A stretch of DNA of 64,000 nucleotides from Paraburkholderia agricolaris (GTDB taxonomy: Bacteria; Pseudomonadota; Gammaproteobacteria; Burkholderiales; Burkholderiaceae), in assembly GCF_009455635.1 (NCBI RefSeq), contig NZ_QPER01000002.1, forward strand, positions 3,596,001-3,660,000, written 5' to 3'. Below the pieces are notes generated by a model. The model saw only the letters and a list, made by a program, of their open reading frames with translations, was not told where the DNA came from and made no database searches. A program made the translations under genes and the position numbers. The first letter of the stretch is position 1, and each line of letters starts with the position of its first letter. Positions 42,440 to 49,774 of this stretch are shown piece after piece.

Positions 42440-44554
42440 ATGTCGTTAACGCGGCCTACGGGGCCGGTCATTGCCTTCGGCCGCTACCGGTTGTCGCAGA
42501 ACCCGCCGCGACTCACCGTCGACGGCGTAACCGTCGAGATCAGCGGCCGTGCTCTCGAACTCCTGTTCGCGCTCGTCGAAGCCGAAGGGCGGCCGGTTCC
42601 GCTCGCCGAACTCGGCCAGCGGGCATGGCCGCGCGTGAACGTCGAAGCCAATACCGTGCAGGCCCAGGTATCCGCGCTGCGCCGTGCGCTGGGCAACGAT
42701 CGCGATCTGGTCACAACCGTGCCGGGATACGGCTACCGCTTCGCCGGCCGCGCACAAACGCTCGATGCCGAAGCCGCTGCGTCTGGAACGGACGGCCCGG
42801 CAGTTGCGGGCACAAACCCTTCCGCACTGGCGTTGCTGGAGCCGCCCCCACTACGCATGCCGGTGCGTCTCACAACGTTTATCGGCAGGCACGCCGAACT
42901 GTCCGAACTGCTCGGGCTCATGTCCACCGCCCGTGTCGTCACGCTGACCGGCACGCCTGGGCTCGGCAAGACGCGCCTCGCACACGAAACCGCACGACGG
43001 CTGGCCGCGTATGTACCCGACGGTGTGTTCATCATCACGCTGCCGCCACATGTGCCGGCCGACAACCTGATCGACACCTGGGCGCTCGCCATGCGAATCG
43101 CGCCGAAGCAGGGTATGCCGGCGTTCGAACGCGTGCTTGCGACAATCGGCGCTCGCCGGATGCTGTTGATCGTCGATTGCAGTGAACCGCTGCGCGAGCC
43201 CACGGCGCACCTGCTCGACAGGTTCATTTCGGCAACCCCGGGGTTGCGGGTGATCGTCACGGGGACCGCGCCTCTATTCATGGCGAGCGAGCACGTCGTG
43301 GCGCTCGGACCGCTACGCACCCCTGAGCATGTCAAGGTAAGCGCCGGCGAGGCGCGCGAATTCGACGCACTGCGCCTGCTGTTCGCCCGGCTCGCGTTGC
43401 TGCTGCATGCGCACGAGCAACGCACGGTGCGCCAGCGTACGGCGGCCGACCTGCAGCCACTATCGGACTTCGACACCGGACGGCTTGCCCCGAACACGCT
43501 CGCGATGGCGGCGCTGATTGCACGGCGCCTCGATGGCGTACCGCTCGCGCTCGAACTGGCCGCGTCGGCCATTGAGCGGCGCATGCGCGCGCGGCTCCCG
43601 CTCGACGCCGCGTTGTTCGCATTCGCTCGCGATCTGGACGACCTGATGGTGCGAAGCGTCGGCGCGCCCAACCTGCCGCTGTCCCGACTCGCGCCGGTTG
43701 CCGCCACACTGCAGTTGTACACCGCGGAATTCTCCGAGGTAACCCGAGCGCTCTTCCGGCGGCTCAGCGTTTTCAACGGCGAATTTACCCGTTGCTCGGC
43801 GGTCCGCATGCTGGCGGAATGCTCGCCGTCGCAAGACAGCGGCGACGTGCACGCCGTCAACGCAGAACGCGGTATCGAGGCGTCTCTCGATGATCTGCTC
43901 GACGCCGGACTCGTCGAACAGGTCGAGGGAGACGGGCAGTCCACGCTGCGCCTGCCCCGCGCGGTGCAGTTGTTCGCCCGCGACGCGCTCGCGCAGGCGG
44001 GCGAGTCCGACCTCGCTGCGGCGGCCCATGCGCAATCGCTCGCGCCGCGTCTGGCTGCCGGCCGCTCACGCAACGACCGCACGCCTAACGAGGTGCTGGA
44101 TCGCGCCGATATCGAGGACCTGCGCGCCGCACTCGACTGGTCCTTGCGCAATGACAGATTCGAAGGTGCGATTGCCTTGCTCGAATCGTCCACCGCGCTA
44201 TGGCGCGCATTGTCGCTGACCCACGAGTACCTGCGCACGATCCGTGCCGCGCTCGCGCGCGTGGAAGCCGGCACGCCGCGCCGCATACGCGACGAAATGC
44301 GTCTGCGCGTGGCACTGGCGCATGCGTTGGCCATGACCCAGGTACCGCTCGACGAGGTGACGAACGCCTGGCAGGAAGCCTATGAACTGGCCAATGCCTG
44401 CGCCGACAACGCATACCGGCAGCATGCGTTGATCGGTCTGATCGTGTGTTCGGCAAGGGCTGGGGAACTCGAACGCGCGATCGACCTGCAGGCCTCCTAC
44501 GACCGTATCGCGCAGGCCAACTGGAAGACCGCGCAGCGGGCTGGGGAAACCTAG
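42440..44554 (+). CDS. OmpR-type winged helix plus NB-ARC/STAND ATPase regulator
   Basis: A 704-residue transcription factor. Residues 10-105 are a Trans_reg_C winged helix (FALVEAEGRPVPLAELGQRAWP, VQAQVSALRRALG, VPGYGYRFAGR). Residues about 135-420 are a STAND-type ATPase with Walker A TGTPGLGKT near 172 and RMLLIVDCSEPL as Walker B. TPR-like helices follow. Such proteins are usually 900-1000 residues with a long repeat region; this one ends early, so it may be shortened. ATG 42440 has GGAG 7 nt before. It sits just ahead of the 1103-residue effector and could regulate it, but no evidence shows this. Confidence 0.82.
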   Translation: MSLTRPTGPVIAFGRYRLSQNPPRLTVDGVTVEISGRALELLFALVEAEGRPVPLAELGQRAWPRVNVEANTVQAQVSALRRALGNDRDLVTTVPGYGYRFAGRAQTLDAEAAASGTDGPAVAGTNPSALALLEPPPLRMPVRLTTFIGRHAELSELLGLMSTARVVTLTGTPGLGKTRLAHETARRLAAYVPDGVFIITLPPHVPADNLIDTWALAMRIAPKQGMPAFERVLATIGARRMLLIVDCSEPLREPTAHLLDRFISATPGLRVIVTGTAPLFMASEHVVALGPLRTPEHVKVSAGEAREFDALRLLFARLALLLHAHEQRTVRQRTAADLQPLSDFDTGRLAPNTLAMAALIARRLDGVPLALELAASAIERRMRARLPLDAALFAFARDLDDLMVRSVGAPNLPLSRLAPVAATLQLYTAEFSEVTRALFRRLSVFNGEFTRCSAVRMLAECSPSQDSGDVHAVNAERGIEASLDDLLDAGLVEQVEGDGQSTLRLPRAVQLFARDALAQAGESDLAAAAHAQSLAPRLAAGRSRNDRTPNEVLDRADIEDLRAALDWSLRNDRFEGAIALLESSTALWRALSLTHEYLRTIRAALARVEAGTPRRIRDEMRLRVALAHALAMTQVPLDEVTNAWQEAYELANACADNAYRQHALIGLIVCSARAGELERAIDLQASYDRIAQANWKTAQRAGET

Positions 44555-44562
44555 TCCGCTGC

Positions 44563-44587
44563 TTCGCATTTCCGGTCATAGGTTCGC
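44563..44587 (+). promoter_or_regulatory. Perfect PIP box of the 1103-residue effector gene
   Basis: TTCGC-N15-TTCGC, 77 bp before ATG 44665 and just past the stop of the STAND regulator gene. Confidence 0.88.
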
Positions 44588-44664
44588 TTCACGGCTTTTC
44601 CCGCGGACTCGCGTGTCACATTCGACGGCCATAGTGCAAGCCGGTCCCACGCTGCCGCGCTGCC

Positions 44665-47600
44665 ATGTCCGATCGCAACCGGATCAACCTTCCGGCCCCT
44701 GCCGCCTCGCAATTCATCGAAACCGGCCCTGACGCGCACGCCGCCAACGCGGCCGCCGCGACGCAGCCGCCCGGTACGGCGCCGTCGCATCACGTGAACA
44801 CGCCTCAGCCGGCGGTCCCGCACGGGGTGTTTGGGCGGCTCAAGGCGTCGTTGTCGCGCTCGGCGGATACCTTCCGTGCGCGCCGCTTCGATCTCAGCAC
44901 GCTGGTCAATCAGCACAGCACGCACGGCAGAACATCGGGGCCGGAGAACTATGTCGAAGGCAACAAGCGCTACGCGCCGCAACAGCCGCCAAGGCAGGCG
45001 CAAGTCGCCGGCTCGGCACTCGAGATCACCGACGAACTGGTGTCACAGGCTGTCGCACAAACGGCATCGCAGACGACGTCCGTCGCGACCCCCACAGGAC
45101 AGCCGCACCCTGCGCCACTCGATGCGGTTGCCACACGCGAAGATCTGCTCGCGTACGTGCAACAGCAATTCATCTGCCCGCCCGGGCGCCTGCTCGATGT
45201 CAGCGCGTTCGCGTCCCGGCTCTACCATCTCACGCCGCCAGACGCCGCGACGCCCACGCCGCCGGCCACCGCCGCTACGCGCGGCGCGCTGCTTGCGCAA
45301 GCCGTCAAACAGGCCGGCATCACGGACGTCCAGCACGCGCAGTTGGCGCTCGAACGAGTCGGCATGCTCGACTTCCGCGCGCCGCACACGAGCCACTCCA
45401 CCAGCCCCGCCGAACGCGAGGCGTGGCAGATCGCGCGTGTGTTGTCGCGTTCGAGCGAAGGCTTCGAGACCCTCGACGCGCTGCGCACGTCCGTCATGCA
45501 GCCGTTCGCCGACGCCAACCAGCGGCTCGCGGTCAAAGTCCTGCTGGAGAGTGCCGATGCACTCGACCCAACGCCGCCAGGCACGCCGTACCCTCCCGGA
45601 CAGGATCGTGCCCCCGGCGCGATCGCACAACAAACCGGGCTCGGCAACGGACCACTCAGCGCTGACGAACCGGGGCCGAACGCGCTCGCCAAACGTGCCT
45701 TCGATGCCGCAGCGACCCTCCTCGAACACGGCCGCGACGCACTGACGCCCGATCAGCGAGGCGCGTTCTTCGCGTGGCGCCAGTCGTTCAGCGAAGACGA
45801 ACGGCATAGCGATCTATCGCAGGCCCGCGAGCGTCTGAACAAATTCTCCGCGAAGACGATCGGCCGGGTCGGCGAAAACCGCTGGAAAACGCTGCTGCCA
45901 CGCATGTTCCGCGGCAAGCACAAATCGCCGCTGTCCGCGCTGCGTTACGGCACCCAGGGCGTGCCGCGCAAGACCGTCGCAGAAGAGCGTGCCGCGCTGC
46001 AAAGGGGCCTGCGCGAAGCCCGCCTGACATTCGACCAGAGCGCCGCGTTGCAGCCCGCGGCAGCGCTCGCTCATGCGCGGCCGGAACGCTCGCTGGTCGA
46101 ACTGGCAGCGCTGCATACGTGGCTCGAACGCGGTGGTTTTCCACATGGCCGGATGGACGAAGACGCGATTGTCGCGACCGCGCAGCGCGCCCAGCAGATG
46201 AGCGCGGCACTGCAACCAGGGGACGCGCCCTCGGCACACCTGCTCGCCCACGTCCGGCAGCAGACCACGCGCTGGAGCGCGATGACGCCGCAGCAGCTCG
46301 CCAAAACACGGCCGTTCAACGCGATCGCGAAACAGCCGTTCACGATCGAACGGCTGGCGGTCTGGGGCAAGGTCGCGCGCGTGCCCGACGACGCCCCGTT
46401 CTGGGCCTCGGTCGACACCCTGCGCACGCTCGCCGAGCCCGCAACACCGGCGCGTGCCGCCGACAATGCCGACGACGTGCGCGCGACGCTCAAGGACGTG
46501 ATCGACGGATTGCCGTCAGGCGCACGCCTGCGGCTGACCGATGGCAGCCGCCAGGGTGTCAGCACGCGCGGCCTCAACGCGACGCTGATGCAGGCTCATG
46601 GCATTCCGGTTTCGCCACGCCTCGACCTGCGGGCGTCGCGCACGCGTGAGTCCGTCGTCGAAGTGAGCCGTGCGACGCACGGGGTCGAGATGTTCGTCGG
46701 CACCGCGGAGAGCACGGTTCGTCACGCGGGTGCCGGGCTGATGGTCGGTTACGACCTCGAAGCAGGGATCACCGCCGTACGGGCGGGGCTGGTCACCAAC
46801 GTGATTCTCCACTCGCGGGAACTCACGCAGCCGCGCGGCGTGTCGTTGCGCGTCGCTCGGCGCGTCAAGGCCGATGGCTCCGGGTATGACGACAAGGCGA
46901 TGCGCGACAAGCTGAACGAGATTGTCGACCACGTGTTCAACGAAGCCACGGAGGCCCATGGCGACGGTTCGAACGGCGTCTGGAACCGTCTTGCAGAGCG
47001 CTTCTTCGACGATCCCGACGTGTCGATCAGTTGGACCGCCGGGCAAGCCAGCAATACGCGGCGCGGCGTCACGGTCGATGCGACTGCAACGGTCAAGCTG
47101 CCGGCCTTCGGCCACGGTACGGAGCGCATGTCGGTCCGGGTTGGCCCATCACTCGGGGTAGGGTGGGAAAAGTCGAAGCAGACGGTCGATTCCGCCGAGC
47201 GCACCGGCCGCCTCCAGGTCGAACAGCATCGTGTGGGATTGGGCAGCCTGTGGCAGATGCGCGGCGGCATCGCACCTGGTTTCTCGCATGCGCTCGATGC
47301 GGCCGGCAAAACCAGTGTCGGCCTGTTTTCGGTCGATACGCCGGCCGCCACGATGACCCTCAGTGACCGGAACCGCTCAGCCAAGCTGCAACTGGTGCGC
47401 GAAGACGGCAAGCTGAACTACCGCGCGAGCATGCTCGACGTCGAATTTCTCGACGCCCGCATGTACACCCGTGCCGTCGACGCTGCCCGTCCGGAGCTGA
47501 TCGAGCTCTTCGCCGCCAAGATCATCGCTCAGCGGCAGCGCGAGGGCGGGCAGGCACCTGCGGGCGGCCAGGCACCGCAGGAGGATCCGCGGGTGCTCGC

Positions 47601-47976
47601 CAGCCAGCGCATCGACCAGCATCTGGCGACGGTGCGCAAGAACCAGCGGCCCAATCTGACCTACATGTATCGCTATCGCTTGCATCGCGACGCGGCGCTG
47701 CGGCTCGATGCGAACGCGGCCTGGCTCGCGCAATCGGGCAACGATCCGCACGTGAGGGAGACGGTCGACGCGCGTAACGCGGAGATTCTCGGCGCGCCGT
47801 CGTCGTGGATGCCGATCGAGTTGAAGGTCAAGGAGCGCAACACCTACACGCAGAGCTTCGGGCCCAACATGATGTTCCAGCTGAGTACCCGAACCAGCGC
47901 GACCGGTGACCGTGAAATCGTGACCGAAAGTGTGCCGTTCGAGGTGCTGGAGGAACTCGACGAACGCGGCACGTAG
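44665..47976 (+). CDS. Large candidate type III effector (AWR/RipA-like?)
   Basis: A 1103-residue protein behind a perfect PIP box. Residues 1-60 are Pro/Ala/His-rich and disordered, fitting a type III leader. Residues 130-560 are helical. FFAWRQSFSEDERHSDLSQA near 370 contains an Ala-Trp-Arg triad, which names the Ralstonia AWR (RipA) effectors of about 1000-1250 residues. From about 620 the sequence turns to alternating strands (SVRVGPSLGVGWEKSKQ, HRVGLGSLWQMRGG) and suggests a beta-barrel-like end. It is paralogous to the 13175 protein. The AWR link is a reading of one motif and size. ATG 44665 lacks a strong ribosome site. Confidence 0.7.
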   Translation: MSDRNRINLPAPAASQFIETGPDAHAANAAAATQPPGTAPSHHVNTPQPAVPHGVFGRLKASLSRSADTFRARRFDLSTLVNQHSTHGRTSGPENYVEGNKRYAPQQPPRQAQVAGSALEITDELVSQAVAQTASQTTSVATPTGQPHPAPLDAVATREDLLAYVQQQFICPPGRLLDVSAFASRLYHLTPPDAATPTPPATAATRGALLAQAVKQAGITDVQHAQLALERVGMLDFRAPHTSHSTSPAEREAWQIARVLSRSSEGFETLDALRTSVMQPFADANQRLAVKVLLESADALDPTPPGTPYPPGQDRAPGAIAQQTGLGNGPLSADEPGPNALAKRAFDAAATLLEHGRDALTPDQRGAFFAWRQSFSEDERHSDLSQARERLNKFSAKTIGRVGENRWKTLLPRMFRGKHKSPLSALRYGTQGVPRKTVAEERAALQRGLREARLTFDQSAALQPAAALAHARPERSLVELAALHTWLERGGFPHGRMDEDAIVATAQRAQQMSAALQPGDAPSAHLLAHVRQQTTRWSAMTPQQLAKTRPFNAIAKQPFTIERLAVWGKVARVPDDAPFWASVDTLRTLAEPATPARAADNADDVRATLKDVIDGLPSGARLRLTDGSRQGVSTRGLNATLMQAHGIPVSPRLDLRASRTRESVVEVSRATHGVEMFVGTAESTVRHAGAGLMVGYDLEAGITAVRAGLVTNVILHSRELTQPRGVSLRVARRVKADGSGYDDKAMRDKLNEIVDHVFNEATEAHGDGSNGVWNRLAERFFDDPDVSISWTAGQASNTRRGVTVDATATVKLPAFGHGTERMSVRVGPSLGVGWEKSKQTVDSAERTGRLQVEQHRVGLGSLWQMRGGIAPGFSHALDAAGKTSVGLFSVDTPAATMTLSDRNRSAKLQLVREDGKLNYRASMLDVEFLDARMYTRAVDAARPELIELFAAKIIAQRQREGGQAPAGGQAPQEDPRVLASQRIDQHLATVRKNQRPNLTYMYRYRLHRDAALRLDANAAWLAQSGNDPHVRETVDARNAEILGAPSSWMPIELKVKERNTYTQSFGPNMMFQLSTRTSATGDREIVTESVPFEVLEELDERGT

Positions 47977-48126
47977 CGTGACACACGACGCGCCACGCGC
48001 GCTCCAATGCGGCATGCCTCGCGCCGCAAGCGAACTGGCCCCGCAATTTACGAAGTTTCCAGTTTGCCAATCGCCGTGCGGATTGCCTAAGATCAGACGA
48101 TCGATGACCTCAAGCCGGTAGACACA

Positions 48127-48480
48127 GTGCAGCGACAGTCGATCAAAAACGCTTTCTTCCCGTTCGGAGTTGCCCTCGTCGTCGCGACGTCGGCGCAAGC
48201 TGCACCGGACTATTCGGACATGGCCTGCCAGGCCGAAGCCCATTCGGCGCAAGCCATCGCGCGGGATCGCGATGCAGGTGTCCCGAAGGAAAGCGAACTG
48301 CGCAAGATCATGCTGCAGAGCGAACAGATGCCCTACGAGACGGCGATGCGAGCGCGGGCCGAGTTGCCTGCCTTCGTCAACGGCCTGTACGGCAAATACG
48401 CCAATGTGCCGGCCGCCGACGTCTACCCGAAGTATCTCGCCTATTGCCGCGGGCAACTTGCCAAGGGGCGCGGGCAGTAG
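48127..48480 (+). CDS. Small exported protein of unknown function
   Basis: A 117-residue protein with a Sec signal peptide (FFPFGVALVVATSAQA, cleavage near residue 25). The mature part has two cysteines (DMACQAEA and YLAYCRGQ) that may form a disulfide and is otherwise helical. Start GTG 48127. It lies between effector genes but has a Sec signal rather than a type III leader, and no hrpII box, so it works in the periplasm, probably independent of the T3SS. No family recognised. Confidence 0.65.
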   Translation: MQRQSIKNAFFPFGVALVVATSAQAAPDYSDMACQAEAHSAQAIARDRDAGVPKESELRKIMLQSEQMPYETAMRARAELPAFVNGLYGKYANVPAADVYPKYLAYCRGQLAKGRGQ

Positions 48481-48528
48481 GCATGCCCGTGGCTCCCTTT
48501 TATCCGCGGAGAAGGGAGAATTCCGGCG

Positions 48529-49563
48529 TCAGGCTGCCAGATCGTAGTCCTCGCTGCCGCCCGCCGCCTTGCGTGCCCTGATGTCTTTCAAAGCATCGTC
48601 TCGCGCCACGTTGATGTCTGCCATCCCGTGTCCGTCGCCCCCCAGGTCCGGATGGTGCTCCTTTGAGAGCGCCCTATGGGCCGCCTGTATCTCGCGCTCG
48701 CCGGCATCTGGCGATACGCCGAGGACGGCCGCCCACGCGGGCACCTCCCGGCGCTGTTCGGGTTGCGGAGCCGCTGTACGGCCGGTGGCACCGCCGCGAT
48801 TCGACCAACTGCTTGCGCCGCGTGAAGACTGGCGGCGTGCGCCCGCCGAATCGCCCGAAGGCGGTGTGCCGCGCGTCGCCCGTCGCGTCTGCGGTGCATC
48901 GGGTGGCGGCATACCCCACGACGGCCCCCAGGTGCTCGGGCGAGGCCCGTACTGACCGTTCGACGGCACAGCATTGCCGTTGTACGCACAGCCGTACTGA
49001 GCGGCTCTCACCAGACTGGCGCGCCGCATGGCGGAAAACGCCGCCGCGCCCACCAGCAAGGGCAGCATGCCGACCCCGCCCATGCCCAGCGCGCCAACGC
49101 CCAGCATGCCCACCCCATAACCCGCCAGCATGGCGAGGCCACCGCCGAGCCCGCTCAGAAGCGGTGCGCCATAGCGCATCTTGCCGGACATCGGCTGGGT
49201 AAAGGCGGAGTAAGACGGGCCGTAACCGCTGCCCTGGCGTGGCCAGCCGGCATCGAAACGCCCGCCTAGCGGCCGTGGAAAACCGAAAAAGCGCTGACCG
49301 GCCGTGCGTGCGCTCGCCATCCCGGCTTTTGCCTGGACTCGCGCACTGCGAAACGTGTCGCGCAGTTTTACATCCGCCTGGCGCAGCCCGCCTGCCATCC
49401 GCTGCTGCACCCCGGCGAGACCGGACAGACCCGCCATGACCGCGCCGCGCACTCCGCCGCGTGGGGTATCCGCTTGCGACGCATTAGCCCTGCCGCCTGC
49501 ATCGTCAGACTGTGGCCCAGCGGCAGAACCAGCCGCAGGGTTCTCCGGAATTCTCATGGACAT
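48529..49563 (-). CDS. J-domain protein, candidate HopI1-like effector
   Basis: A 344-residue protein with a C-terminal J domain (about 282-340): VPAWAAVLGVSPDAGEREIQAAHRALSKEHHPDLGGDG, with the diagnostic HPD tripeptide needed to stimulate Hsp70. The N-terminal 30 residues are Pro/Ala/Ser-rich. The middle holds a Gly/Ala/Leu/Met hydrophobic stretch (LSGLGGGLAMLAGYGVGMLG, about 135-175) and a Pro/Ser/Gly-rich linker. A C-terminal J domain in a type III substrate recalls HopI1 of Pseudomonas syringae, which targets plant Hsp70. ATG 49563 has GAGGAG upstream, and an hrpII box lies 150 bp before it. It is not a normal DnaJ, as Gly/Phe and zinc regions are lacking. Confidence 0.8.
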   Translation of the reverse strand: MSMRIPENPAAGSAAGPQSDDAGGRANASQADTPRGGVRGAVMAGLSGLAGVQQRMAGGLRQADVKLRDTFRSARVQAKAGMASARTAGQRFFGFPRPLGGRFDAGWPRQGSGYGPSYSAFTQPMSGKMRYGAPLLSGLGGGLAMLAGYGVGMLGVGALGMGGVGMLPLLVGAAAFSAMRRASLVRAAQYGCAYNGNAVPSNGQYGPRPSTWGPSWGMPPPDAPQTRRATRGTPPSGDSAGARRQSSRGASSWSNRGGATGRTAAPQPEQRREVPAWAAVLGVSPDAGEREIQAAHRALSKEHHPDLGGDGHGMADINVARDDALKDIRARKAAGGSEDYDLAA

Positions 49564-49712
49564 AAACCTGCTCCTCGGCAAAACGTGAACGAGGCAAACG
49601 TGAAAACGCGCTAAACATGTCAATCACGTCGAACGTCAGACGTCAAACGGAAAGGGGCCTATGAAGGCCCTCGGCCATTATTCGCCGGTCGCCCTATCGC
49701 GCCGCGCTCAGT

Positions 49713-49737
49713 GCGAAGGGAGCGCTGCCGGCACGAA
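49713..49737 (-). promoter_or_regulatory. PIP box TTCGT-N15-TTCGC of the J-domain gene
   Basis: Minus-strand TTCG-N16-TTCG, 150 bp before ATG 49563, with GAATAAT about 30 bp downstream, the same -10 form as the HrpB1-like gene at 2569. A short GGGCCT/AGGCCC hairpin lies in the leader at 49655-49670. Confidence 0.8.
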
Positions 49738-49774
49738 GCAGGGAGCCGGCAGAGACGGACATGCGCGGCGCATG

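Noticed and set aside
48127..48480. Small protein as T3SS chaperone
   Set aside because: It has a clear Sec signal peptide and two cysteines, so it is exported and cannot be a cytoplasmic chaperone.
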